Source of the DNA: Solen grandis | Lineage: Eukaryota > Mollusca > Bivalvia > Adapedonta > Solenidae | Direction of reading: 5' to 3' | Assembly: GCA_021229015.1 (NCBI GenBank) | Contig: CM037781.1 | Location: 68,344,345 to 68,408,344, forward strand | DNA length: 64,000 nucleotides | Shown: positions 34,947-43,519 of the stretch, piece by piece | How positions within the stretch are numbered: position 1 is the stretch's first letter | Layout of the letters: every line of letters begins with the position of its first letter | Position numbers and translations under genes: made by a program | The notes under the pieces: generated by a model | The model's database searches: none | What the model was told of the DNA's origin: nothing | The model's input: the letters and a program-made list of their open reading frames with translations, nothing else

Positions 34947-35849
34947 ATGGAAAACACACCACATACAGTGATCAAAGCTCTAGAATCGTTGAGTCGGGAA
35001 AAGAACCCAACGAAACGACAAGAGCTGGTAGAATCAGGATTAACAGAGATGGTAAAATGGTTCACCTTAGCTGCACGACTCATCTTAGAGAAAAAAGTAA
35101 CCGTGGCAAAACAGACGATGAATTTTATGGAACGCAACAAAGACATTTTAAGACAGTTAGCTGATCAACATGTGGATCTGGCCACAAAACGACAACTTAT
35201 TTTAAAACCTGGTGGTGGAGGTTTCCTTGGGGGCACCATCATTCGTACACTGCTTCGATGGAACGGGACCAAAGCTGTGAGAAAATTTGGTCCAGTAGCA
35301 AGAAAACAACCACCCAAACGAAAGTCACCCTGCCAGGAAACGGTCACGACAACAACCACGAAAACAGCCAACCAAACGCAAGTCACCAGTAAGGAAACAA
35401 ACAAGGAAGAAGCAGACATTGCCTCATGATCGATTTGTCACTGTAAGAAGAAAACGCTCTGTATCAACTGGAACACCAAAAGTGTCCCCCATACTGATTA
35501 GACGTGATGTTACATCAGGGACATCATCCAAAGCATCACCACTTGTGGCCCAATTCTCTCCACTGACCTCATCTACTCCCCGTTCTAATAGAAGTTCGAT
35601 GAGGTCTGGGTTGGCTACACCACAAGGATCAATGACGGTTTCACCAAACCCTACAGTTCGACGACAATTGTTTGACCTTTCCAATTCTTCAAGTGGGCGT
35701 TCCTCATCATCATCATCATCATCAAGATTTTCACCAATCCCAAGTCTCCATTCCCATTACCTACTGCCGTTACTGCGATGAGAAATTCAGGACCACTGAG
35801 TAGTGCTGGCAATATCGCTTTACAAGCCCTTCAACAGTGGTATAAATAA
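34947..35849 (+). CDS. basic minor virion-type protein, two frameshifts
   Basis: The first frame (34947-35429) gives a helical N-terminal half and a glycine patch after LILKP. Coding quality then moves to another frame near 35327, where Arg/Lys/Gln/Pro-rich sequence continues through 35419-35781 with Ser-rich blocks, and moves again near 35735, ending at the TAA 35847-35849. Codon content and composition (protamine-like basic repeats, then S/T/P-rich) read as one gene broken twice. Such basic proteins act as DNA-condensing core components in related viruses; this is inference. An AATAAA overlaps the stop. Confidence 0.6.
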
Positions 35850-35882
35850 AAGAGACCAAACATTTCATCATCATTTGTCATC

Positions 35883-36238
35883 ATGAAGCGCAAACAACCA
35901 CTCGTTCGTAAACATGGCAAAATGTTGCTTGCTTTGACAGAAGCCTCGCCCAAATTTCGAAAGAAGATTATTCAAGAAGCACCAAAAGAATTGGTAGATT
36001 GTATTGCTGAATGTTGTCACAACATTTTAAAAGGCAATGTACCACTGTCAGAGGCTCAGAAGCGTCGATTGCATTCTAAGAGACAACAGCTCCGACAGTT
36101 AGCGACCAAGAAAGTATCAGTTCGAAAAAAGAAAATCATTCTCAATCAGAAAGGTGGTTTTCTCCCCTACTGGCACTTGCACCACTCTTAGCCAAAACAA
36201 TTATACCTCTTGCTGGTGAAATCATTCGGAAAATATGA
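35883..36238 (+). CDS. minor virion-type protein with Gly-Gly-Phe-Leu-Pro motif, one frameshift
   Basis: A Lys/Arg-rich N-terminus is followed by helices, the segment NILKGNVPLSEAQKRRL and a basic run ending K-G-G-F-L-P. This arrangement is one I know from conserved Polinton/adintovirus genes of unknown exact role. The first frame stops at 36189-36191, but a neighbouring frame continues from the C-run near 36164 with a strongly hydrophobic C-terminus to a TGA at 36236-36238. That TGA overlaps the next ATG (ATGA), like other junctions here, which supports the longer reading. A hydrophobic tail suggests a membrane-active capsid component. Confidence 0.68.
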
Positions 36239-36966
36239 AGAAGATGGCCTATGTTCCAGTTCGGTTGTTGGAAGAGATGAATCGTTGGAAGAAGGAACAA
36301 CGACCTCGGTTACCCCCATCCCCTCAAGTGAGTCAGACTTCATCATTACAGAAAGAAATGAATCAAGTTCTTGACGACAATCAATTGTCTGAGTCAGAAA
36401 AAGCACAACAATTTGGAGAAGTATTACATCGCTTTCAAGTGTCACATAAAAAAGCACTCAAACCCTTCAGACCACACATGGCTGAGAAAACAACAAGTAC
36501 AGTGACTGAAAAGAAAGAGGAAAAACCGATGACCTTGAAAGATCAAATTCTAGACAGTGTTCCTACGACCATGCGGCGAAAGGCTACTCTTTTGTTAAAC
36601 ATGCTGAAAGACCATCCTCACTTAAGTTGGGATGAACATGGCCTGTTAGAATATGATGGAAAACCCGTTGAAGGTTCAAATATTATTGATCTGGTCAATG
36701 ATGTACTTCGACAGCGGAAAGGGTCAAATCCACGAGGATGGGAACAATTTTCTAGAGGACTGAAAGAGGTCAACATCCCACAAGAAGTCGTGGGCAATAA
36801 ACGTCGATGGAATTTCATACAAACACCAGATGATGATGAAGAAGAAGAGGAGGAGGATGAATTTTATGATAGTTTTGCCCACGCACCTACATCAAAGAAA
36901 CGAAGACCTATTAAAAAGGAAGAACCCGAGGAGATATTAGCCCATTCGTCATGGGACGCCTACTAA
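36235..36966 (+). CDS. conserved Polinton protein, 243 aa, unknown function
   Basis: The N-terminal third is charged and Gln/Lys-rich. A compact central domain follows (about residues 105-195: S-V-P-T-T-M-R-R-K-A…L-L-N-M-L then L-S-W-D-E-H-G-L-L-E-Y-D-G-K-P-V, I-D-L-V-N-D-V-L-R-Q-R, N-P-R-G-W). The C-terminus has a Glu/Asp run and a basic KKRRP stretch. The central domain is familiar from Polinton/adintovirus genomes, where it lies beside integrase, but its function is not known to me. It overlaps the integrase start by 16 nt and begins at an ATGA overlap. Confidence 0.72.
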   Translation: MKKMAYVPVRLLEEMNRWKKEQRPRLPPSPQVSQTSSLQKEMNQVLDDNQLSESEKAQQFGEVLHRFQVSHKKALKPFRPHMAEKTTSTVTEKKEEKPMTLKDQILDSVPTTMRRKATLLLNMLKDHPHLSWDEHGLLEYDGKPVEGSNIIDLVNDVLRQRKGSNPRGWEQFSRGLKEVNIPQEVVGNKRRWNFIQTPDDDEEEEEEDEFYDSFAHAPTSKKRRPIKKEEPEEILAHSSWDAY

Positions 36967-38044
36967 AGAAGGACACGTTACTTCGTCACCTGTACTATGA
37001 TACTGATAATCTACGAGTTTTGGAGGAATTCAGGGACTCTACAAGGCAGCGCAAAAACAGTTGAAATCTATCACTTTAGAGGATGTACGAGACTGGTTGA
37101 GAAGTCAAAGAACCTTCACGTTGCATAAAACAATACGACGAAAATTTCGACGTCGACAGACTGTGGTAGGAGGTATCGATCATCAATGGCAAGCTGATCT
37201 CGCAGATATGCAACGTATGTACAAAGAGAATTCACCATATCGCTACTTACTATGTGTCATTGATGTGTTTTCAAAATATGCTTGGGTAATACCCATCATT
37301 GACAAAACTGGAAAGACGCTCATCCAAGCCTTTCAGTCTATTCTAAAAGAAGGCCGAAAACCACTCTCTTTGCAAACAGACAAAGGCCGAGAATTTTTGA
37401 ACAAAGACTTTCAGAAGTTTCTAGACAAGCATGACATTCATTTCTTCACGTCTGAAAACCCAGAAACTAAAGCGAGTATTGTTGAACGTTTTCAACGTAC
37501 GCTTAAATCAAGAATGTGGAAATATTTTACTCATCACAAGACCCGTCATTATGTGGATGTACTGCAACTATTGGTACATGGCTACAATCATCGTTTTCAT
37601 CGAAGCATCGGACGTACCCCTGCATCTGTGTCTAGAGAAAATGAGCATGAAGTCACCAAGACATTGTATGGCAACCATCAAAAGAAAAAAAAGAAATCAA
37701 CTGATTTGAAAGTGGGTGATATAGTGCGCATCAATAAAACCAAGCAAACATTTGCCAAAGGCTATCTACCCAACTGGACAGTGGAATTGTTCAAAGTGGT
37801 TCGCATCAACAGAACACATCCATTGACCGTAAAACTGGAAGACTTGGCTGGAGAAACTATCGCCGGATCCTTCTACAGGGATGAAATTCAACATATAAAA
37901 GATGATGAGCTATACGAAGTGGAATCAGTTCTTGATCGGCGTACAAGGCGTGTAGGCGGTAAAACTTTTCAAGAAGTGAAAGTCAAGTGGCTTGGATATC
38001 CTAAAAAGTTTAACAGTTGGATTCCAAAATCGCATTTAGTATAA
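36951..38044 (+). CDS. rve-family integrase with C-terminal chromodomain, one frameshift near the N-terminus
   Basis: The uninterrupted part is 37061-38044. Catalytic D-D-E residues are visible in W-Q-A-D-L-A-D, L-Q-T-D-K-G-R-E-F and A-S-I-V-E-R-F, with the usual ~35 residues between the last two. An SH3-like region (L-K-V-G-D-I-V-R-I) follows, and the last ~45 residues form a chromodomain (Y-E-V-E-S-V-L-D-R…V-K-W-L-G-Y…W-I-P). It inserts the element DNA, giving the 6-bp target duplication seen here. Homology to the family N-terminus begins in another frame at the ATG 36951, so there is a frameshift near 37010. Confidence 0.88.
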
Positions 38045-38065
38045 AGTATAAACGTCGTGAACACC

Positions 38066-38305
38066 ATGTCTCAGTCCGATACCAGCAGTGTTCAGGTAGA
38101 CAACAGTATACAGACAGGAAAAAGTGAGGTACCAAACAACAGAATCACTTTCTTGACACAGATTGTGATCATCTTTATCATTGTCATCGTGTCATTAGTG
38201 AACCTGTGTCTCAACAGTCCAGATCGTGAACTTTGGTTGCTGCTGATGAGTACTTCTATCGGATACATTCTTCCAAACCCAAGTTTAAAATTTAAGAAAT
38301 CATGA
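38066..38305 (+). CDS. small membrane protein, 79 aa
   Basis: A hydrophilic N-terminus (about 28 residues) is followed by ITFLTQIVIIFIIVIVSLVN, a clear transmembrane helix, and then a second hydrophobic segment around L-W-L-L-L-M-S-T-S-I-G-Y-I-L-P-N-P. This two-hydrophobic-segment layout is one I know from conserved small proteins of Polintons and adintoviruses, next to the penton gene. Start: first ATG (38066); the stop overlaps the penton start (ATGA, 38302-38305). Confidence 0.72.
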   Translation: MSQSDTSSVQVDNSIQTGKSEVPNNRITFLTQIVIIFIIVIVSLVNLCLNSPDRELWLLLMSTSIGYILPNPSLKFKKS

Positions 38306-39144
38306 ACTCTTTCTACATCACTCTCATCAGTGATAGTTCGATGGCATTGTACCCAAACAACACACAATGCTGTTTTAGAACCAAGCTGACAAAAACCATT
38401 GATGTCGACAAACAAATTTGGGAAGTGGCTCTCGTGGAAATGATCGTTCCCACACAAGTCAGAAACATTGAAGAGGAGGAAGGAAAATTCTACATCGTGA
38501 CTAAAGATCCAGAACTGGCGTCAGCCTTTTCACAAGTGAAAAACGGGTGTGAATTAGAAGGCAAAAAATGGGCAATATCCCTTTGTATTCCTGCAGGCAT
38601 CTATGCGTCACCACAACATCTCACTGACGAAATGGACAAGGCTATTAAACAAGCCACTAAAACAATTTTAACTCAAAGAAACCTCACATTTGGACTTGAT
38701 TTTTCCGGCTTGTCAAAACGTGTCAAGTTTACCGGTAATACTGGATCAAAGATCGGCTTGGAACTTCATCCAATCCTCCTTACGAAACTTGGAGGAGAGG
38801 GAAGTACTGAGGTGTTTCCGGACAGAGACAACAACAGATTCAAGTACGGTGTGGACCTCTTCACGAAGATGAACCATTTGTTTGTATATACCGATCTGGC
38901 AGAACACACTTTGATAGGGGATGTCGAAGCACCCATTTTACGCGTTGTGCCATTTGCCACAAAAACAAAAGCAGGGGCTAATCCACACATGCACTTTGAA
39001 TTTCTAAATCTACACTACATACCTGTCAGCAGATCATATTTCAGCGAGATCAGTATCAATATAACCGGTGACACAGGGGAATCAGTTCATTTCACTCACG
39101 GGAAGTCGATGGTGAAGCTTCATTTTAAAAGAAAGACACGATGA
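38302..39144 (+). CDS. penton-like minor capsid protein (single jelly-roll), 280 aa
   Basis: Begins MNSFYITLISDSS…YPNNT, with a strand-rich layout, W-E-V-A-L-V-E-M, and a C-terminal segment ending in V-K-L-H-F-K-R-K. Position directly before the pX-like and major capsid genes and length of 280 residues fit the Polinton/virophage minor capsid (penton) protein that fills capsid vertices. Start overlaps the preceding stop as ATGA, and its own stop overlaps the next start the same way. No breaks are visible. Confidence 0.85.
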   Translation: MNSFYITLISDSSMALYPNNTQCCFRTKLTKTIDVDKQIWEVALVEMIVPTQVRNIEEEEGKFYIVTKDPELASAFSQVKNGCELEGKKWAISLCIPAGIYASPQHLTDEMDKAIKQATKTILTQRNLTFGLDFSGLSKRVKFTGNTGSKIGLELHPILLTKLGGEGSTEVFPDRDNNRFKYGVDLFTKMNHLFVYTDLAEHTLIGDVEAPILRVVPFATKTKAGANPHMHFEFLNLHYIPVSRSYFSEISINITGDTGESVHFTHGKSMVKLHFKRKTR

Positions 39145-39503
39145 TTCCAGTTTACCGTGGTCAAGCTCGACAAGTCGGATATGGTTTGGGCTCCATGTTC
39201 AAGAAAATGGCCAGCAACATCTTACCCATGATGAAACCCATCGTGACCTCAGGACTAAAGACTCTGAAAAGAGAGGGCTTTAAACAAGGTATAGGAGCCG
39301 TAAAAGATATTCTGTCTGGCCAAAATGTAAAGACAGTGATCAAGAAACGGGGTAAAACATTGTTGAAAGATGTGGGTCTGAAAACTCTGAGAGGTATAAA
39401 GCTTCGAGATTTCAAACGTCGACATCATTCTGCTTTCAGCACGTCAAGGAGACGCAACAAAAAAAGAAAAATCTCATCGCGACCGTCAGATATTTTTGAT
39501 TGA
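39141..39503 (+). CDS. pX-like small basic virion protein, 120 aa
   Basis: Starts M-I-P-V-Y-R-G-Q-A-R-Q-V-G-Y-G-L-G-S-M-F, then a long amphipathic, Lys/Arg-rich helical region and a very basic C-terminus (RRRNKKRK). The G-Y-G-x-G near the N-terminus followed by a basic helix is how adenovirus pX-like and Polinton PX proteins look; these are DNA-associated core or membrane-active components. It begins at an ATGA overlap with the penton gene and ends just before the major capsid gene. Confidence 0.78.
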   Translation: MIPVYRGQARQVGYGLGSMFKKMASNILPMMKPIVTSGLKTLKREGFKQGIGAVKDILSGQNVKTVIKKRGKTLLKDVGLKTLRGIKLRDFKRRHHSAFSTSRRRNKKRKISSRPSDIFD

Positions 39504-39508
39504 ACAAC

Positions 39509-40804
39509 ATGATGCAACACGGCTCTTGTGAGTGTAGCAAAACTGAACTTGATGTGTCACATGTTCCACCTACCATGACAGCAATGCAAGATGCACAGTG
39601 GACAGAACATTATCCTGTGTCAGCACTGAGCAATTCATCTCCCATTGAATTTGTAATTCCTGCTCAATCAGAAAAGTGGACTGATATCAACCAGAGCTAC
39701 TTGTACCTGAAAGTCAAAGTAGTCAAACCTGATGGCACTAATCTGGCTGGCGATGGAGAAACATCCACAGTAAATAATTTCTTCCACAGCTTGTTTAGCA
39801 GTATTGATGTGTACCTGAACAACAAACTGATCACCAATAATGCTGACACATATGCGTACCAGGCCTACATTGAGAATTTGCTGTCTTATTCTACGGATAG
39901 TAAATCAACACAGCTCTACGCTACGGAAATGTGGAGTCCTGACACGGCGGGTCATATGCAATAGCATACAGTTGCGGAAGATAATGAAGGATTTACTAAA
40001 AGAAGAGCACGTATCCACCAGAGTCGTGTTCTGGAAATGTGCGGACGTCTGCATTTAGACCTGTGTTTGCAAGACAAGTACCTTCCCAATGGTGTAGAGA
40101 TACGGCTGCGACTCAACAGAACCCCAGTCAGTTTTTGCCTGTTTGGAGCAGAGGCAAAAATCCAGTTACTTCAAGCTGGATTCAATGTTCGGACTGTTGA
40201 CCTGTTACCCGTAGTGGCCAACAACTTAAACCAGACCATCGCTCAACATGGCATGAAGATCCCAATTCGCCGAGCTGAGGTAAAAACTTTCACCATTCCT
40301 GCAGGCCAACGATCAAAGATCGAAGATCATTTATTTCAAGGACAGTTACCCAAACGTATCATTCTGGGTCTGGTAAAGAATACAGACATGAACGGTGATC
40401 TGGCAACCAACCCATTTGATTTTCAACATTTCAACTTGTCTAAGTTAGAAGTCAGTGTAGACGGAAAGACGACACACAACTTGCCGTTCCAGCCTAACTT
40501 TCCCACAGGAGAAATTTTGAGATCATACATGTCCCTGCATCAAGCCACGGGATCACTCGGTTTAAACCGCTCCATGGGTCTGACAATGGACGATTACATG
40601 CAGGGGTACACACTGTGGGGCATTGACTTAACGCCAGATCAAGGATCAGAAGAGGGACAGCTGCATCCTATAAAAACGGGAAACTTGCGAATCGAGGTTC
40701 AGTTTCGTGTAGCTCTTGGTGACCCCATCAATGTGATTGTGTATGCCGAATATGACAGTCAGATAGAGATTAACGGGTTAAGAGAAGTCATCACAGACTA
40801 TTAA
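39509..40804 (+). CDS. major capsid protein (double jelly-roll), with one in-frame stop
   Basis: One reading frame of 432 codons, interrupted only by TAG at 39962-39964; the same frame continues immediately. Characteristic segments are P-I-E-F-V-I-P-A, S-Y-L-Y-L-K-V-K, F-H-S-L-F-S-S-I-D-V-Y-L-N (first jelly-roll), then G-R-L-H-L-D-L-C-L-Q-D, R-R-A-E-V-K-T-F-T-I-P-A-G, L-P-K-R-I-I-L-G and I-N-V-I-V-Y-A-E-Y (second jelly-roll). These match Polinton/adintovirus major capsid proteins. I start at the ATG 39509; the frame is open a few codons further back without ATG. As it stands only about a third of the protein can be made. Confidence 0.9.
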
Positions 40805-40806
40805 CC

Positions 40807-41259
40807 ATGAGCAAATCAGGACAACAGCTGGCCAAACAACTGTACGAAGAAATCTACAACTTGAATAGGCGAAACGATATGGTAAAGAGTTTGAACCAGC
40901 ATGTGGTGCATGAACTGCAGACACACCTCTTTGATATCGTGAAAGAAAACTGTTATGGCTGCATTGTTGATCATCCCAGTCAGACCCAACATCCCATATG
41001 TTTGTTTAGCAGCAAAAGTGAGTGGGTCGAGATGTTTCTGAACAGTGCATTAAAAAAACTGGACATGTATCAAGTGATGGAAAGATGGTACGCTGAACTA
41101 CAAAACATGGATCTCACACGCGCTGAGAAAGCTGATGCTTATCAGATGTGGGCAAATATAAAGGCTAGTGTAGATACGAACAAGATCACACCATTGGAAA
41201 CTTTTGAGTGCGAATGGGCAGGACGCATTAAACAAGATTGGGAAAATGGAAACGATTGA
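40807..41259 (+). CDS. conserved small protein after the capsid gene, 150 aa, unknown
   Basis: Starts 3 nt after the capsid stop. Mostly helical, with N-C-Y-G-C-I-V-D-H-P-S-Q-T-Q-H-P-I-C (a Cys/His cluster that could bind zinc) at about residues 57-74. I have seen this C-Y-G-C…H-P-S-Q…H pattern in proteins of Polintons and small DNA viruses, but I cannot assign a role. Its last 14 nt overlap the protease start. Confidence 0.68.
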   Translation: MSKSGQQLAKQLYEEIYNLNRRNDMVKSLNQHVVHELQTHLFDIVKENCYGCIVDHPSQTQHPICLFSSKSEWVEMFLNSALKKLDMYQVMERWYAELQNMDLTRAEKADAYQMWANIKASVDTNKITPLETFECEWAGRIKQDWENGND

Positions 41260-41737
41260 GTTGCAGTATATTTTGGATCATTCACCAATTCTAGCTCCCT
41301 TGAATGCCGTGGTATGTGCTAAAGATCAACTACCACAACGTAGACCAGAGACTGTAAAAGCTTACATAGTGAATACCCACAATTCGACTCAACCTGGTGA
41401 ACATTGGGTGGTTGTGTTTTTCAACGATAAATCGACTTACTACTTTGATTCGTATGGACAAAAACCACTCCATTGTGACATTCAACGTTTCTTGGAAAGA
41501 CATGGACCCTATACATGGAATCTCATGAGACTTCAAGGATACAACACGTTTGTGTGTGGAGCATATTGTTTGTTTGCTTTGCATTTTCTTGTTCGAGGAT
41601 GTGATTTAACACGGGTGTTTAGAGCTAAATTCCGGACAGAGGATCAACCTCACTTCAATTTGAACGATTCCAATGTGGGATGTTGGTTTTACCAGAACTA
41701 TTCAGAACTACAAACGTGCAAGAAGACAAGTGTGTAA
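41246..41737 (+). CDS. adenain/Ulp1-type cysteine protease, possible frameshift near the C-terminus
   Basis: Catalytic residues in order: His in G-E-H-W-V-V-V-F, Asp in Y-Y-F-D-S-Y-G, Gln in R-L-Q-G-Y-N, Cys in V-C-G-A-Y-C. This is the C48/C5-like fold used by adenoviruses and Polintons to mature capsid proteins. Start ATG 41246. The frame closes at 41735-41737, but an adjacent frame stays protein-like with several Cys from about 41700 to a TAA at 41841-41843, so the natural C-terminus may be ~35 residues longer. An AATAAA at 41926-41931 should end the rightward gene block. Confidence 0.87.
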   Translation: METIELQYILDHSPILAPLNAVVCAKDQLPQRRPETVKAYIVNTHNSTQPGEHWVVVFFNDKSTYYFDSYGQKPLHCDIQRFLERHGPYTWNLMRLQGYNTFVCGAYCLFALHFLVRGCDLTRVFRAKFRTEDQPHFNLNDSNVGCWFYQNYSELQTCKKTSV

Positions 41738-41925
41738 TCAGCACCAACAAACATGCACAGCTAAACATCCACCAAAGTTTGGAGATGGTCGTGCGTGTTT
41801 TGAATTACTGACGAATAGTTTGGACCCATTCTACTTTCATTAAAGGGTTATGTACTTGTTGTTCATAGTGTTTTGCATTGTTCATATTGTTTGTTCATAT
41901 TTTGTTTGCAATGTTCATAGAGTTC

Positions 41926-41931
41926 AATAAA
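41926..41931 (+). terminator. polyadenylation signal after the late gene block
   Basis: AATAAA within GTTCAATAAAAGGC, 190 nt after the protease stop and followed by a T/GT-rich stretch. It contrasts with the histone-like 3' ends of the flanking accessory genes. Confidence 0.6.
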
Positions 41932-41990
41932 AGGCTAAAACTGATTTGATTTCTTGTTGTTTATCTTACACATTAACAATTGTGATATAT

Positions 41991-42028
41991 TCCCTCTCGA
42001 ATATAGTTTGATGGCCCTGAAAAGGGCC
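41991..42028 (-). terminator. histone-type 3' end signal, site 3
   Basis: On the minus strand GGCCCTTTTCAGGGCC (42013-42028) lies 34 nt after the RING gene stop. GAGAGGGA begins 14 nt after the stem (41991-41998). The sequence around it differs from the other sites, so the spacing is conserved independently of simple duplication. Confidence 0.75.
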
Positions 42029-42062
42029 GTATTTGGTTTTTGTGATCCTGAATTACTCGGAG

Positions 42063-42326
42063 TCACCCTACTAACTCTGAATAATCAGGGTCAAACCATA
42101 TGCCATAATAGGCTGAGCGCACTGTAGGCCCATGTTTAGCGAAAACACAGGCAGGCCAGGCATACACTTGATAGGGTGCCCTACAAAACGGGCACTTTTG
42201 AAGCCGTGCGAAGCATCTGACGCATACAATGTCCTGACATTGACACTGGTTTATGTGATATATATCCTCCTCCCTCTCCTCTAAACACACACCACACTTT
42301 TCGAACCAGAGTTTTTGTTCGGACAT
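42063..42326 (-). CDS. RING-finger protein, 87 aa
   Basis: Eight zinc ligands are all Cys: CGVC near residues 11-14, C-Q-C at about 28 and 30, C-V-R-C at 35-38 and C-P-F-C at 45-48, with the cross-brace spacing of a RING. The usual His is replaced by Cys (C4C4-like). The C-terminal ~35 residues are Trp/Tyr/Pro-rich with no known motif. RING domains recruit E2 enzymes, so it is probably a virus-encoded E3 ubiquitin ligase. Start ATG 42324-42326 lies ~38 nt after a minus-strand TATA box (CTATATAAG, 42363-42371). Confidence 0.82.
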   Translation of the reverse strand: MSEQKLWFEKCGVCLEEREEDIYHINQCQCQDIVCVRCFARLQKCPFCRAPYQVYAWPACVFAKHGPTVRSAYYGIWFDPDYSELVG

Positions 42327-42575
42327 TGTGATTTCATCCTTCTTTTTTAAAAAAAAACACTTATATAGTTATGAAAAAAAGTAGGTCAGTAGGTCAATCC
42401 ATCCCCAAATGTCAAGGCCGAAGACAATGCTATCCAACTTAGGTCAAGGTCGAACTTGATTCATTGGATGGATATTACATTCTCTGATTGGTGTACGCTA
42501 ACAGTAGAAAGTAGGTCAATCCGTCTCAAGACTATAAAAGCACACTGCATCGTATCATAATCCTACTACCCAACC
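42327..42575. promoter_or_regulatory. divergent promoter module 2 (AGGTCA sites, CCAAT, TATA)
   Basis: AGGTCAGTAGGTCA (42383-42396) is a direct repeat of the half-site with 2-nt spacing. AGGTCAAGGTCG lies at 42441-42452, GATTGGT at 42486-42492, another AGGTCAATCC at about 42513, and TATAAAAG at 42533-42540. Order and spacing follow the modules at 28108-28355 (inverted) and 43690-43882. Confidence 0.7.
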
Positions 42576-43060
42576 ATGGAAAGCTACGTAACTTCTGATA
42601 TCGTTAACAACGCCATACAGGCTGCTGATTTGTATGAGCTGACTACAGCTGCTAACCAGGCATCAGTGTCGTACACTCCGACTCCGGTGTACCAACCCAG
42701 CTACCAACCAACGTATCAACCTCAGCCTCCACCACACCAGCAGCAACCAGTACAGCAACAACAACCAGTGCAACAACCAATGCAACACCAACCGGCAGTG
42801 CAGCCAGTAAATAATGTTGGACAATCTATTCTGAGGGAACTCAAAGAGGTGAACAACAACCTCATCAAATTGCAAAAGAGAATGGTAGAAGTGGAATGCC
42901 GTATCAAAATGATACAGACAAGCTGGTGGTGCCTATCACTTTCATTCCGGAAAATGTGGAAGCATCCAACAAACGTCCGCTTGATGGTGGATCCCATTCT
43001 AAGAATGGACTTGGAGCCCATTGTAAAGACATACAAAATAGCAAAAAGAGTAAGAAGTAG
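42576..43060 (+). CDS. Pro/Gln-rich coiled-coil accessory protein, frameshifted
   Basis: The first frame from ATG 42576 gives a Tyr/Pro/Gln-rich repeat region (YQPSYQPTYQPQ, then poly-Gln blocks) and a coiled coil around residues 88-110 (I-L-R-E-L-K-E-V-N-N-N-L-I-K-L-Q). Near 42908, in an A-run, the better coding frame changes. The frame that begins V-V-P-I-T-F-I-P-E-N runs to a TAG at 43058-43060, 14 nt before the histone-like stem-loop, whereas the original frame reads through the stem-loop to 43154. The end at 43060 is therefore preferred. Function unknown; possibly an oligomeric scaffold. Confidence 0.6.
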
Positions 43061-43074
43061 AGAAAAAAAACAAC

Positions 43075-43111
43075 GGCCCTTTTCAGGGCCAACCCAGATG
43101 TCTCGAAAGGA
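43075..43111 (+). terminator. histone-type 3' end signal, site 4
   Basis: GGCCCTTTTCAGGGCC (43075-43090), AACCCA, then GAAAGGA (43105-43111), 14 nt after the stem. Confidence 0.78.
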
Positions 43112-43155
43112 CATTTTTACAATTGTCAAACCAAGTAATAAAAGTATCAAATGAA

Positions 43156-43449
43156 ATGAATTCATGCCATTCGTTTTCAGACTGTGCTATGGATAAGTCA
43201 CATATAACTAACGACTGCATATCTGACATGGACAAAATAGAAGCCCTACACCAGCGTTCGCTTAAACTACAAGCCCGATACCAACGTACGCTTAAAATAA
43301 CAACAACACTCAGGAGTATCATAGACAAATTGAGTGCATGTTACTTTCATGAACTATACTACGATGATATCTTAAATATCATTGAAGCACATTTCATCAC
43401 CATAGAACATGTTGAATACCTGCTGAAGAAAACTCATAGACAAATATGA
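43156..43449 (+). CDS. small accessory protein, 97 aa, unrecognised
   Basis: An open frame with Cys/His/Ser in the first quarter, then a basic helix (Q-R-S-L-K-L-Q-A-R-Y-Q-R-T-L-K) and a helical, aromatic C-terminal part. The start could be ATG 43156 or 43189; only a weak TATA-like TAATAAAAG lies at about 43136. It lacks the AGGTCA promoter module but is followed by a histone-like stem-loop 31 nt after its stop, which supports an expressed gene. Confidence 0.5.
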   Translation: MNSCHSFSDCAMDKSHITNDCISDMDKIEALHQRSLKLQARYQRTLKITTTLRSIIDKLSACYFHELYYDDILNIIEAHFITIEHVEYLLKKTHRQI

Positions 43450-43480
43450 GTAACCACTACTCTGTGAAAAAAAAAAAAAC

Positions 43481-43519
43481 GGTCCTTATCAGGGCCAACC
43501 CAAATGTCTCGAAAGAGAA
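43481..43519 (+). terminator. histone-type 3' end signal, site 5 (variant loop)
   Basis: GGTCCTTATCAGGGCC (43481-43496) still pairs, with one G-U pair. Its loop departs from the consensus at one position. AACCCA follows, then GAAAGAGAA (43511-43519) 14 nt after the stem. Confidence 0.68.
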
